Notes: a model not told the origin generated them from the sequence alone. A stretch of DNA of 64,000 nucleotides from Mastigamoeba balamuthi (GCA_902651635.1 CACRSC010000013.1:247021-311020), one strand, 5' to 3'. Shown: positions 22,373 to 35,011, numbered from the stretch's first letter. A program made the numbers and translations.

Positions 22373-25300
22373 TTAGCTGCGTCTTTGTACGCCCGAGCGC
22401 TTTGACTGTTCCTCGGTGCTCAAGCGGTGCTGCGGGGCCTTGCTCGTGCGAGTGCCTTGCTGCCTCGGCTCGTGTTCACCAGGTTCGCCGTAAGACGTCT
22501 CTGGAGGAGCCAGTGCCGCTGCGACGAGGCCACACGGAAGAGAGACCAGCGCTGTCCCGGCCATTTCCGAGGGCGTCTGGAACTCAAAGTGCAGCGACTG
22601 AGCCGCCTCGCGCTCGCTGTGCGACATCATGGCCACGGGCACCACAGCGTCGGGCCCCGTCTCCGACGTCCTGCTGCTGTCGTCGGTGATCTGCGCCTGG
22701 CTGAGGTCCGAGGGCAGCTCGAAGCGGCCGATCGACGCGAAGGTGGAGGGCCACGAGCGCAGGACAGTGAAGATGGTGGGCCTCTGGTCGGGTTGCGGCT
22801 CCCAGCACTGGTACAGCAGCTCCACCACCTCCTTGGGTGTGCTCGCGTCTGGCTCGGGGTGCGGCGCGACCTGGACGCTCATCGGGATTGAGCTTGACGA
22901 GCTCTTGCTCGCCGAAACAGGACCGGACACCAGCGCCGTTGACTCGGTCGATTGGGCTGCACGCATGTTGCTCTGGAAGAGCTCCCACAGCACAATTCCG
23001 AAGGCCCACACGTCCGACGCAGGCACTAGAAGCCCGCTGGAGACCTCTGGTGCCATCCACTCCTGGGTTCTCATCGGCGACGAGTGCGGCAGGGATGCCC
23101 CACCCGTGCGTTCCTTCTCTGCCATGCGGGAGAGCCAGAAGTCGGAGACCTTGGTGGTGAGCTTGTCGTCGACGAGGAGGCTGCGAGTGGAGATGCTTCC
23201 GTGGACGATGGGGGGCTTGGACGCGTGCAGGTACGCGATGCCCTTGACCACGTCAAACGCCATCGCGATCAGGCTGAACACCCCCAGCTGCCCTCTGTTC
23301 CGTGCCAGGTACTCCTTCAGCGACCCCCCGGACATGTACTCGCTCACCACGTACAGCTCGTTTCGAGTCTCGCAGTAGCCCATGAGCATGAGGAGGTTGG
23401 GGTGGTGCAGCTTGTGCAGCAGCCCGATCTCCTCCTTGATCGCCGTCTGCTCGGCCTTGGTGATGGCCTTCTTGTCGATAACTCGGATCACCACAGTCGT
23501 CCCGTGCCAGTCTCCCACGTGCAGGGGGCCCTGGCGGCCCCTTCCGATGCGCTCGTTGATCTCGAGGTCAGGGCGCTTGATGTTCAGGAACGACAGAAGC
23601 TTCTTAGAGTTCGAGTAGAAGACGAATGTCAGCACAGCCAGGAGGACAGCAGCCGCGCCCAGGCCAAGCGAAAGCGCCAAAGTGATGCCCAGCATGCTCT
23701 GGGGAGCGCGGCCACCCTTCGAACTCTTGACATCGAACTCTGACCCGCACTCTGCAAGAGATGCCTGAAACTTGACGAGTGTGAACTCTCCCGATTGCCA
23801 CGCGAGGACGTAGACCCTGTCGAGGCCCTGGTTGCAGCACCGGATGGCGGTGCGCGTGAGGCACCCGTCCTCGAACGGGCCCACCGTTATGCCCCCGACG
23901 TCGAACACCCTCTTCTTGTAGACCGCGTCCACGAGGTCACGCTCGGTGATCTGGCCCGCGGGCCCACTGGCCTCTGCGGCCCTGCCCTCGTCGATGGACG
24001 CGACGACCGCCGAGACGAAGGCGCCGACGAAGAAGCCGCGGAACGAGGACTCGCCCCTGTCGTACCCAGAGACCCACTGCTCGTACTGCTGTCGCAGCTC
24101 GCTGCTGCGGGGGAGAGCGGCCAGAGGCGGCGTCTTGCTCAGCAGGTGGACGCCCTCCAAGCCCTCGCGGGGCACACCGAGGTCGTCCATGGCCCTGAGC
24201 AGCAGGTCCTGCGGAACCTCGGAGCACAGCATCTTGGGCGTCCGCCGCAGCCGCGGGTCCTTGAGCAGGAAGCTGAGCGTGCGCGCCGCCTCGGTGGGCC
24301 CGCCCGCGAAGACGATCGCGTCGACGCGGCCCACTGCCAGCGCCGAGGGGCCGAGAACGTCTCCGCGGTAGACGGCCTCACGAACGTCGAAGTGACTGCC
24401 GTTGCCCAGGTTCGCCGCGGCGTGCAGCGCCTGGTTGTACTCGGTGCCCACAGAGCTCTTCGTGAAGACGAGGTAGACCACCCGCTTGGCTTTGCCCTCT
24501 GGGGCCGGCGTCGAGTTGGCGATGAACTGCAGCGCCGCTGACATCTCCTGGTGCGCCAGCGGAACGACGTTGACGACGTTGCGCCGGAACGGGGAGCGCA
24601 GGTCCAGCGACCCCGAGAGCGGTGCGATCAGCGGTGTATCGGCGCCCCTGAGCCCCTCCAGCGCCTCGCTGGCGGCGCCGCTGCTGACTCCCACGACGGC
24701 GAGTGCGGGGGACCTCACGATCCGGCGGACGTTCTCCGATGACCTCGTTGTCGCGTTGGCTCTGAAGGTGGCGACCAGGACCATGTGGTCGCCTGCGGTC
24801 CGCTCGTTGCTGGCGGAGAGCGCGGCGGCGATGCCCAGGCGCACGGCGCCGTCAGCGGCGCTCTGCTGCTCGCTGCTGGCGGCCATCGTGAAGCCCACGA
24901 ACACGCGCTGGGACGCCGTCCAGTTGGGGACTCTGCAGCCGGCAAAGCGGAACGACGACGAGGGCTCGTCGGTGAGCTGCCCGGTGGCGAGGTCCATGCG
25001 GTCGATGTAGAGCTCGTGCGCGCCCTGGTTGCACCAGTCGTCGGCCGTCTGCGGGGCCGCGCCGTCGCCGTAGGGCCCGAACGTCACGCCGCGGAGGTCG
25101 AACGTGCGGTACGAGCGGAACACAGTGTCGAGGAGCCTCTGGCGCGTCAGCGGCCACCCGTAGATCTCCAGCGCCCGCGTCGCCGCCATCGCGATGAAGC
25201 GCCCCACCGCGTAGCCCTCGAGCGCGTACGCGTTGAGCAGCGTCGACCCCGTCCTGTTCATCGCCGCCCGGAAGTCTCTGCGCAGAGGCCCGCGGTCAGG

Positions 25301-26286
25301 AAGCGGGCCAGCGGCGAGGGAGGAGGAGCGCACCGGACGAGGGGCCTGTCGGAGGTGGGCTGCGGGACGTGCTGCAGGAAGTAGATCTCGACGCCGAGGT
25401 CGCTGAGCCTGCGGCGGAGCCCCGGGCTCTCCTTCTCGAGGGCCGCGTGGACGCTGGTCGGCGCCACGTTGGACCCGCACACGATCGTCATGCCGGCGAC
25501 CGCTCCCCTACGCTCCAGCGCCGCTATGACTGGCGCCGTCATGTGGCCCGTCGTCAGCATGACGACAGCGCGGGGCCTCTGCGACTTGTCGGCCACGTGG
25601 TCGGGGGCCTTCAGAACCGCCTCGGCGACGGCCTGTGCGTCGGGCGAGGCCTCGACGACGGCCCAGGGCCTCGCGCCCACGGTGCCCAGCGCGGCGCCGA
25701 TGTAGGCGAGGGCGCCGCTGCCGTAGGCCGTGCCCGCCGGCAGCACGACGGCCGTCCTGTTGAGCGACCCGAAGTCGCGCGAGAGGAACGAGACGACGGC
25801 GCTCATCTCGTCGCCGCCGCCGACGCGCACGTTGACGACCCGCACGCGCCCGTCGTGCCACGTCACGCGGCCGCGGTCGCGCAGCTCACCGGAGCTCGAG
25901 AGGGCGCCGACGAGCGGCGCCGGTGTCGACGCGGGACCCGCGATGTCGCCGAGCGCCCGGGCGGTCCGCTCGGTGGCCCCGGCGCCGACGACGCCGGCGA
26001 CGACGAGGGCCCCGCGGGCGCAGACGAGCTCGGCCACGTTGGCGGCGGCCAGCGTGTCGTTGTAGCGGTCGTCGAGCCACGCGAGGGCGAAGCGCAGGCG
26101 CGAGATGGCCGTGGCCTCTGCGAGGGCCGCCGCGAGACCTGCGCGGCTGCCGGCGCCCGAGACGCTCAGCGGCGACGACGTCGTCGCCACGACGACCTCT
26201 GGCCGCTCGAGAGTGGCGACGGGCTCCCGCTGCTCGCAGGCGAGCGCCCCGAGCGTGGCGAGCAGGGCGAGGCTGAGGACGCGCAT
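22373..26286 (-). CDS. Receptor pseudokinase 5, dual PBP-like ectodomain
   Basis: Exons 26286-25334 and 25277-22373, intron 56 nt, phase 2 (donor GTGCGC, CTGAC 17 nt upstream of the acceptor). Product 1285 residues. The signal peptide is MRVLSLALLATLGALA. Module ends carry WCNQGAHELY and CCNQGLDRVYV. The membrane helix is about 845-872 and the kinase domain about 880-1165, with VVIR for VAIK, HGS for HRD and DFW for DFG. The tail keeps AVVPVAMMSHSE and SLHFEF but ends in a unique Arg/Ser-rich stretch. It shares GAATCGGACG in its 5' flank (26533-26542) with receptor 6. Confidence 0.85.
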
Positions 26287-27195
26287 TCGGAGCAGCTGCT
26301 CTGAGACTCGTATTGCTGTGGGTGCTGAGAACTGTTGTTGTGCGTTGTGTTGAGTGGACTTTGGATTTCCGTCGAGACGTCAGCAGTGCTGGTTGCGTCC
26401 CGCTGGGAAGAAGCGCTGGGCGGGGCGGCGAGTGGGGTGGCACTCGGTGTGAGGGCACGGCAGGGCACGGGGGTCGGCCAGTGCGCCTCGGGAAGCAGGA
26501 GAGGGAGCAGAGTGGAGAGACCCGGGAAAATTCCAGAATCGGACGCGTCGCAGGCAGAGACCCGCTGAACTCTCCGATTTCAGCGCGTTCGGGGAAGCAG
26601 AAAAGCACGACGGAGTCGGCTCATGGCCCTTGATCGGTTCAGCAACGCCAGACGTCGGGTGCCCGCTGGAGAGCAGCGCTCTGGTGTGTCCGGGTGAGCA
26701 ACGCCGCTGATTCACCATCTATGGGCACCTGTGGTCCATGCAGGGCGAAGCGATGCTCTTGTTGTGGGTTGAGCGCCATCCCCAGGCTCAGTTTCAGACC
26801 ATTTCACGCCTTCTGAGTCCAGATGCGTCGGTTGTGTCGAGATGACCACTAAACAGCGCTTTTGAGGCGGTGGTGGTGTTGTGGGAGCCATAGACCCTGG
26901 TCCAGAGTGAGCACTGCAGGCTGCCCACGGCCGCAGGGCCGAGGAGCTTCAACAAACAGAGAAGGAACCACAGGCAGAGATACCTGTGGTTCTCTTACCG
27001 CTCGCCATAGATCGCGCGCAGTTATCGCTCAGTGTATCCATCCCCGACTGAGAATAGGATTCAGACACGTCATATTGGGTATACTGAGTAGCAAGCGCGT
27101 AATTATAAGCCGTGATGGACGTAGGTATGTACACAGCACTCTCACACCCGCTCTGTCTCCCTGTCTCGCGCGCATACAACTGCCACCCCCCGGCT
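26287..27195. other. Flank between receptors 5 and 6
   Basis: Upstream region of receptor 5 and 3' end of receptor 6. It contains GGGAAAATTCC followed by GAATCGGACG (about 26524-26542), partly repeated upstream of receptor 6, which makes it a candidate promoter element. No gene recognised. Confidence 0.4.
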
Positions 27196-30100
27196 CTACT
27201 CGAGCGAGCTCAGGGGGGGCACCGCTGTCGCAGAGGTCGGCGCCACCACCGACGGCGAGCAGAACCCCGCGGACTGCATCGAGACGGCCGAGGCGACCGA
27301 CGCGTTCTGCTGCAGCTCGAAGCGCAGCGACTGGACCGCCGGCTGCTCGCTGAGCGACATCGACGCCGCCGCCGCCGCGTCGTGCGCCCACGTCTTGCTG
27401 CCGTCGTCGGTGGCGCCCAGCGCCATGCTCAGGTCCGAGGGCACCTCGAACTCCCCGATCGACGCGAACGTCGAGGGCCAGAGGCACAGCACCTGGAAGA
27501 TCGAGGGCCTCTGGCCGGGCTGCGGCTCCCAGCAGCGGCTCAGCAGCCCCACGGCCTCCTTGGGCGTGCTCGCGTCGGGCTCGGGGTGCTGCGCCAGGCC
27601 CTCGAGCTGCACGGAGCTCGAGGAGCTCTTGGTCGCGGAGCCCTCGCCGGCAGACGGCACCGGCAGTGCGGGCGGCGCGGGCAACGCGTCGGGCGAGCTG
27701 CTCTGGAAGAGCTCCCAGAGCACGACGCCGAAGGCCCACACGTCGGTGGCTGTAGTCATCACGGAGCCGGCGGCGATCTCGGGGGCCAGCCACTCGTCGT
27801 TCCTGTTGGCCATGTGCGGGTACGAGTGCGACGACGAGGCCTTGCGCGCGGGTCCGGTGTACCAGAAGTCGGAGACCTTGGTGGTGAGCTTGTCGTCGAC
27901 GAGGAGGCTCCGCGTCGAGATGCTGCCGTGGACGATGGGGGGCTTGGACGCGTGCAGGTACGCGATGCCCTTGACCACGTCAAACGCCATCGCGATCAGG
28001 CTGAACACCCCCAGCTGCCCTCTGTTCCGCGCCAGGTACTCCTTCAGCGACCCTCCGGACATGTACTCGCTCACCACGTACAGCTCGTTGCGGGTCTCGC
28101 AGTAGCCCATGAGCATGAGGAGGTTGGGGTGGTGCAGCTTGTGCAGCAGCCCGATCTCCTCCTTGATCGCCGTCTGCTCGGCCTTGGTGATGGCCTTCTT
28201 TTCGATCACGCGGATGGCCACTGTCGTCCCGTGCCAGTCGCCCACGTGCAGCGGGCCCAGGCGGCCCTGGCCGATGCACTCGTTGATCTCGAGCTCGGGC
28301 TTCTGGATGTTCAGGAACGACAGCGTCCGCTTCGAGTGCGCGTAGATCAGCCAGACGAGACCCACGATGAACACTGCGCAGACGCCCAGGCCGCAGGCCA
28401 GCGCCAGTATGAGCCCCAGCGACTGGTCCTCCTGCTTCTCGGGCACCGGGACAGCAGGGTGGTCGGCAAAGTCCGAGCCGCAGTAGCCCAGCCCCGCGTC
28501 GAACGGCACGAGCGCGAACGACGTGTCGCGCAGCCACGCGGTGACGTAGACCGTGTCGAGGCCCTGGTTGCAGCAGCTCACGACGGTGGCCGCCGTGCAC
28601 TGGTCCGAGAACGGCCCGACGGTGAACTTGCCGACGTCGAACGTGCGCTTCTTGTAGACGACCTCGACGAGGGTCTCTGCGGTGACGGCGGCGGCCCTGC
28701 CGAGCGCGCCGTCGTCGATGGCGCCGACGAGCGCCGAGACGAAGGCGCCGACGAAGAAGCCGCGGAACGAGGACTCGCCCCTGTCGACCTCCGAGACCCA
28801 CAGCTCGTACTCCTGCCGCAGCGGGCTCGAGCTCTGCAGCATCGCCAGCGGCGGCGTCTTGCTCAGCAGGTGCACGCCCGCCAGCGCCCCGAGCGCCCCG
28901 GCGGCCGCCAGCTCGCCGACCAGCAGGTCCTGCGGCACGTCCGAGCACAGCATCTTCTTCCTGCCCGCGTACGCCGCGCTGCCGACGAGCCTCTCCAGCG
29001 CCACGAGGAACTGCGCGGCCGCGCGCGTGCTCCCCGCGAAGTAGAACGCGTCGGCCGACGCCTCCGGGGCCAGCGACGACGCGGTGACGTTGGGCGAGGG
29101 CGCGAGGGACAACAGGCTGAGGGCCGTGTTTTGCGCTTCGGTGAGGACACCGTGGCTGCGGACGCGCTGCAGGGCGTCGGCGTAGCCCGGCGCGTCGGCG
29201 GCGAGGACGACGGCCACGCGGCCGGCCGAGGCGTTGGCGCGGAAGACGAAGCGGAGCGCCGTCGCGAGCTCCTGCTCGGCCGAGGGCACGACGTTGACGA
29301 CGTTCCTGTTGTCCGCGAACGGCCAGCGCAGCGCCCAGGCGCCCGAGAGCGGCGCCACGAGCGGCACGCGCTGGGCGGTGCTCAGGAGCTCCGTCCGCGC
29401 GTCGCCCGCCGCGGCGCTGGGCGAGGCCGCGACGGCCACGACGCCGTAGCGGACGAGGTCGTTGACGTTGCGGCGGGCGTCGGGCCCGCGTGCGCTGGCG
29501 ACGAGCAGGTTGCGCGCAGCGGCCGCGCGGGCGCTGTTCGAGGCCGCCAGGGCCGCGGTGAGGCCCAGGCGGGCCATGTCGTCGGCGGCGCTCTGCTCGG
29601 CGGCGCTGGGCATCGCGTGGCCCACGAGGACGCGCTCCGCGACGGACCAGTTGAGCGCGTGGCAGCCCGCGAACCTGAACGACGACGACGGGGCCTCGCG
29701 CAGGGCGCCCGTCTCGAGGTCGAGCTGGTTGATGTAGAGCTCGTGCGCGCCCTGGTTGCACCAGTCGTCGGCCGTCTGCGGGGCCGCGCCGTCGCCGTAG
29801 GGCCCCAGCGCGACGCCGCGGAGGTCGAACGTGCGGTACGTGCGGAACACCGCGTCGAGGAACGTCGCGCGCGTCAGCGGCCACCCGTGGATCTCCAGCG
29901 CCCGCGTCGCCGCCATCGCCACGAGGCGCCCCACGACGTACCCCTCGAGCGCGTACACGTCGCTGGCCCACGCCGACGAGTTGGACGTCCTGTTCATCGC
30001 TGCCAGGAAATCCCTGCGTTGACGTCAGCGGCCAGCGGCCAGGGGTGGGGGGGGACGCAACTGGACGATGGGGAGGGCGGAGCCGGGCTGCGGCTGCGGG

Positions 30101-31041
30101 AAGGGCAGCTGGAAGTAGACGCCCGAGTGCTTGCTGCGGAGGCTGGCGCGGGCGGGGGCCGGGAGGTCGGCGTAGACGTCGCGCGGGTCGATGTTGGAGC
30201 CGCAGACGAACGTGACGTTGCCCATGAGGTCGCTGGCGGCCATCTCGGCGATGAGCGGGCCCGTCAGCCGCGCCGTCGAGACGAGCACGACGGCCGCGGG
30301 CACGATGGCCGCGCCCGTGCCCTGCTTGGCGTTGACCTGCGTGTTCATCTCCTGCACGCACTTGGCCGCCGCCGCCGCCGTGTCGGCCTCGCCCGCCAGC
30401 GCCGTGACGTCGACGACGGCCAGCGGCGTGGCGTTGACCGACCGCAGCGCGCCGACGAGGTAGTCCCTGGCCCCGGCGCCGTAGGGCGTCCCGCGGTAGA
30501 AGACGGCCGTCCGCGTGAGGCTCTCCCAGTTGCGCGCCAGGAACCCCGCGACGGCGCTCATCTCGTCGCCCCCGCCCGCGCGCGCGTTGACGACGCCCGC
30601 GCGGCCCCCGGAGGCCTCGCGCAGCGTCCGCGCGCACGAGAGCGCGCCGACCAGCGGCACCGGCGCCCCCGAGCCCCCGGCGAGCGCGCGCAGGCCCCGG
30701 GCGACCGCGTCGCTCGACTCGGAGCCCGCGGGCGCCGCCACGAGGAACGCGCCGCGCTCGCAGACGAGGCGGCGCGCGTTGTCGGCGGCCCGCGCGGCGT
30801 CGCCGGCGTCGTCGAGCCAGTCGAGCGCCCAGTCGAGGCGCGAGACGGCGTTGGCGTCGGCCAGCGCGGCGCTGAGCCCCGCGCGGCTGCCGGCGGCCCA
30901 CGTGGCGCCCGCCGGCGACGTCACGCCGACGACGACGCGCGGCGAGGACGCGGTGGCCGCCGGGTCCTCGACCGCGCACGCGGCCCCGGAGGCCGCGCAG
31001 GCGAGCAGCAGCGGCACCAGCAGCAGCGCGCCGCCCCGCAT
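27196..31041 (-). CDS. Receptor pseudokinase 6, dual PBP-like ectodomain
   Basis: Exons 31041-30062 and 30013-27196, intron 48 nt (shortest of the family), phase 2, containing CTGAC. Product 1265 residues. The start at 31041 opens a signal peptide (MRGGALLLVPLLLACAA). Module ends carry WCNQGAHELY and CCNQGLDTVYV. The membrane helix is about 855-883 and the kinase domain about 890-1170, with VAIR, HGS and DFW. This is the most diverged member: the tail has lost the VVPVAMM wording (it reads AASMSLSE) but keeps SLRFEL. Very high GC produces long open frames on every strand here; only this one shows the family domains. Confidence 0.85.
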
Positions 31042-31821
31042 CGCTGCACCGCTGCCTGTGCACCTAAAGTGCACGTTCTGAGAAAACGGGCGCCAGCGGG
31101 GAGCGGCGAGCGGTTCCGGGGCGCGGGGCGCGGCGGGGGGCGCACGCGGAGGGGCGGAGGGGGGCGGGGCGGCGCGAGAACTGTGCCCGGCGACGGTTGG
31201 TGCCTGGCACGAAGGGAATTTTCGGGGTGCAGCGAGGAGAGGAATCGGACGTTGTGAATTCCCCCGGCGTGGCGGCCCGGGCGCGGGGCTGCGCGGCGGC
31301 GGCCGTGGCTGGCGCGGCCTCGTGCATGTTCCCGGCAGTGTCGGTGCGGCAGCGCTCCGCCCGCCGGTGCGTGTGACCGGATCGAGTAGCGAAGATATTG
31401 GAGGGCGGAGCCGAAGTAGGGCAATCGAATTGTGCGGTGCTCTGCCCTCAGCGGGGCGGCCGGCCCACACCGGAACAACGGAAAACAGGCGCACCGGAAA
31501 AGAGGCCACCTGCCCGACTGGTCTAGACCGGCGGGGGGCGCCGGGAGCACCGCAGTACCGGGAAAAGCAGCAGTACGGGGAGATGCACACCCGAGACCCC
31601 CTCCTGTTTTTTCCGCCAGCACGTGGCGGAAAACGTTGACGACACGCTGACCCCCCGCTAAACGTCTTTGCTCCGTCGTTTCCCCCACCCCTCACTGACG
31701 CTGCTGCAAGCTACGCGAGGCTGCGTGGTGGTTGTCTTGTTGGCTGGGTGGTGCTATTATTCGATGCGGCTGGCGGGGTGGGTGAGGGGGGAGGGAGAAC
31801 GAGAGAGGCCCTCCCCGAGGA
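31042..31821. other. Upstream of receptor 6, 3' flank of RRP15
   Basis: GC-rich, without a recognisable gene. GAATCGGACG at 31243-31252 and GGGAATTTTC nearby echo the receptor 5 upstream region. The RRP15 stop is at 31822. Confidence 0.4.
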
Positions 31822-33319
31822 CTACTCGTCGTCGGCCGCCGCGTCGGCGTCTGCGTCGGCGGTGGGGCTCATCAGGAAGTCGTCCTTGAGGGCGCTCCAC
31901 CCGCACTTGTCCTGCTGCTTGGCCTGCTGCTCCTGCTTGCGCTGCTCGACGATCCTGTTGAGCGCTGCCTTGGTCTCGAGCGCCGCCTGGGCCTTGGGCT
32001 TGGCCAGCATCTCGAAGAACGCGCTCTTGCTCAGCTCCTTCAGCTGCTTGTCCTGCATCACCGCCGCCGCAGGCAGCAGCGACGGCCCGCTCCCCACCTT
32101 CACGTCCTCGGGGGCCACGTTCTTCAGCGACCTGATCGCCTTGCCCTTGGCCTACAGTTCCACAGGGGAGAAGATTCCTCGTCAGAAAAATCTAGATACA
32201 CAGCGGGGGACAGATATTTGGCGGTTCGAGGGACACGGAACCTGCGAGGCACGCTTGGTGGCGCGCTTCTCCTCGGCGGCCTGGAACTGGTACTTGGCGA
32301 CCTCGTTGAAGAGCCTGACGACCCCGCGGGTGGCCGTGCGGCGCAGGCGCTGCTCGTCGCCGGCCTCCCACGCCTCCTCCTTGGTGTGCGCCTTGTTCCG
32401 CACCGCTCGCCGCAGACGGATCTTCTCCGCTTCCGCACGCTTCGCACGCTTCTCGGCGCGCAGCTTCTCGTTGACGGCGGCCTCGAGAGACCGCATCGGG
32501 TTGCCGGCGGGCTCGGGGGCCTCGTCGTCCTCGTCGTCGCCCTCCTCGCCGTCGTCGGAGCCCGACGCGGAATCGTCGCCAGAGCCGTCAGACTCGGGGG
32601 CGGCGGGCTCGGCCGGAGCGTCGTTCTGCTTCTTCGACGTGCCAGAGGCGAGGATGGCGCCCAGGACGTCGCCAAAGTCCTTCTGCTCGCACGACAACCG
32701 GAACGACGACGGGCCGTGAGAATATCAGCAGAGAAGATACGAGCAAGGGAGGCCCGATATCTGGATTCGGAACGCAATATCTCCCTCTCACAAACGCGGC
32801 CGGAAGGGGGAGGGCGATACGGCTGCGGACCTTTGGTGCCTTGGCGCCCTCCTCGTCCGCTGCCTTGTCGCCGCCCTCCTTGGCGTCCTTGCCCTCGGCC
32901 GCCTCGCCCACCTCCTCGTCGTCCTCGTCGACGATCTTGGCGCGCTTGGCGGGCCGCTTGGGCTTCTTGGCGGGGAGGGCCGGGCGCTTCCTCGGATCGA
33001 GTCCCTCGGTCGCCTTTTTCTCCTCCTCCCTCTTCTCGGCCTCCTCGGCGGCCCGCAGCGCCTCGTCAAAGTCGCCCGCCGCCGCAGTGGCCGCCGTCGC
33101 GGCGTCCTCGAGCGACGCGGCCGCAGCGGCCGACGCGGGGTCCTCCGTGGCGATGGCGTCCGCGAGCGCTGCGCGGTGCGCGCGGACCGCGCGGGTCGCC
33201 TCCTTGTGCCGGCGCTTGCGGGCGGCCTTGCGGTCCTGGTAGAGCTGCCCGCGGCGCGCGCGGCGCTCCTCGGTGGGGGTGAGGAAGCTCACGACACCCG
33301 GAGTCGCGTCCTCAGACAT
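31822..33319 (-). CDS. RRP15: Ribosomal RNA-processing protein RRP15
   Basis: Exons 33319-32831, 32682-32242 and 32151-31822, introns 148 and 90 nt, both phase 0; 419 residues. Family role: a nucleolar factor for maturation of the 60S ribosomal subunit, acting on pre-rRNA. The RRP15 core is visible in exon 2 (RTATRGVVRLFNEVAKYQ) and the family's C-terminal block in exon 3 (CGWSALKDDFLMSP). The short DFGDVLGAIL segment at the exon 1/2 junction is also typical. The N-terminal third is low complexity: Ala/Lys/Arg-rich with a basic stretch (PAKKPKRPAKRAK), probably a nucleolar signal. An acidic Ser/Asp/Glu tract follows. Longer than the usual 250-300 residues because of these tracts. Start at 33319 (MSEDATPG); an in-frame Met 29 codons upstream is less likely. 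Confidence 0.85.
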
Positions 33320-33708
33320 TTGGGTGGCGGCGCTGTGTGTGATGCGCGAGATATTTGTGATGACGCAATTGCTCATTATTTGATTCTTGTCGACTTTTCG
33401 CGCCAATCACTGCGCGAATCTGCGGGCCTGTGGACCAGAGGAGACCCGCCGCAGAATGGACCCTTAGGGCGAGGAGTACAAAATGGAAATTGGGTGGGAT
33501 GCACTGACACTCATTGGATGGAGACCGAGTAAGGTATCGCATCCTCAGTTTAAACAGAGTACGAGTTGACGGCCGAATGCAATGGCACAGCTCAGTACCT
33601 TATGGGCGCAGGCAGCATGCCAGACGCGTGGTCGTCCATGGTCAACAGAAATAAATCTTGGCCCACGTGGCAGATAGGAATATCTCCGTGAAATCTTCGA
33701 ATACGCGG
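33320..33708. promoter_or_regulatory. Divergent promoter region, RRP15 / CDF transporter
   Basis: 389 bp between divergent start codons. GAGATATTT lies about 28 nt upstream of the RRP15 ATG and GGAATATCTCC about 25-30 nt upstream of the CDF ATG, matching the GATAT-type motif seen before most housekeeping genes here. Confidence 0.45.
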
Positions 33709-34867
33709 ATGGAGCCCAAGCAGCGCAAGACAGCGACGTTCGCTGCGCCCCTGGACGCCGGCTACAGCGCCTGGGAGGACGACGCGCCGCGCCGCGACGC
33801 TCTACCCCTGCGCCTCGACGCCCTCTGGCGCTCGGTCCGCGCCATAGCGCTCGACCGCCACTGCGCGCCGCTGCTGCTCGTCGCCTGCGCGTTTGTCGCG
33901 TTCGCCGTCGTCGAGATGTCCGTCTCGGCCGCGACCAACAGCCTGGGGCTCGTCGCCCACGCCCTGCACACGCTCTTCGACGCGTTCTGCGTGGGCATCA
34001 GCCTCGCGGCGGCGCTGACGGCGCGCGGGGCCCCGACGGCCGTCTACTCGTACGGCAGGCAGCGCTTCGAGCTGCTCGCGGGCTTCGCCAACGGCGTCTT
34101 CCTCATGTTCTTCTCGCTCTTCGTCGTCGTCGAGGCCCTGCAGCGCGTCATCGCCGGCGGCAGGATGCACTCGCACGAGCAGGCCCTCTGGACCGCCGCC
34201 GTCGGCCTCGTCCTGCACCTCGCCTCGGCCCTCTTCTTCCACCAGCACACCAAGCTCCGCTCCGGTCCGCGCAATCCAATATCCCACGTCACCGCAGGCA
34301 TTTCCCGGAAATCGCCCCCCGCTGACGTGGCGCAGGCGTTTCCTGGAAATGTTCCGCCCTCCCTCCCTCCCCTATGGCTGACGTGCCTGGGCAGAGGTCA
34401 GGAGGGAGGCGCCGGACACGTTCGTGTTCCTGGTGGTCAACGCGGTCACGGACGCGACGCGCAGCGCGGCGGTGCTGGCGTCGTCGTGGGCGTCGACGGT
34501 GCGCGGGTGGGAGCTGGCGGACCCGCTGGCGTCGCTGGCGCTGAGCCTGCTGGCCATCTACCACACGGCGCCCATCTGCTTCCGCGCCGGCCGCGTCCTG
34601 CTGCAGGCCACGCCGCTCTGCGTGCAGCAGCAGCTCTACGGGGCCCTGCTGCGCGCGCGGATGGTCGAGGGCGTGCTCGAGGTGAAGGAGGAGCACTTCT
34701 GGACGCTGGCGCCCGGGGTCTTTGTGGGGTCGGTCGTCGTCCGCGTGCGCAGCGACGCCGAGGAGCAGGCCGTCCGGAAGCAGGTCCGCGCGCTGCTCGC
34801 GGGCCTCGTGTCGCACCTCACGGTGCAGGTCGAGAAGGACTCGTGGCTCCCCACGTTCAACCAATAG
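33709..34867 (+). CDS. CDF-family zinc (cation) transporter
   Basis: Exons 33709-34264 and 34395-34867, intron 130 nt, phase 1 (donor GTCCGC, CTGAC before the acceptor); 342 residues. Cation diffusion facilitators export Zn or Mn from the cytosol into organelles or out of the cell in exchange for protons. Six hydrophobic segments fit the CDF layout. TM2 carries HTLFD (the HxxxD metal site). The YSYGRQRFELLAGFANGVFL loop and helix is the classic CDF signature. TM5 carries NAVTD, so Asn replaces the usual His/Asp of the second site. A His-containing loop (MHSHEQ) and a C-terminal cytoplasmic domain of about 90 residues follow. It looks closest to the ZnT5-7 / MSC2 side of the family. Start at 33709 (MEPKQRK); an upstream in-frame Met exists at 33658. 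Confidence 0.8.
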
Positions 34868-35011
34868 GGGCTGTGTCAGTGGTAATATCAATTGTGGTTT
34901 CTGATTTTCCCGGGTCGAAGAATCGCGGTCCGTTGAAGTCTGCGGGAAAGATCACCGATGATATTCCGAATGACGTCGAGTGCACTACGCTGTACCAGCA
35001 GTGCCGCAACA

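Noticed and set aside
27112-31257. 1381-codon open frame on + opposite receptor 6
   Set aside because: Arg/Ala/Gly-rich low-complexity translation with no domains. It is the shadow of a GC-rich coding gene whose minus frame carries the full receptor family.
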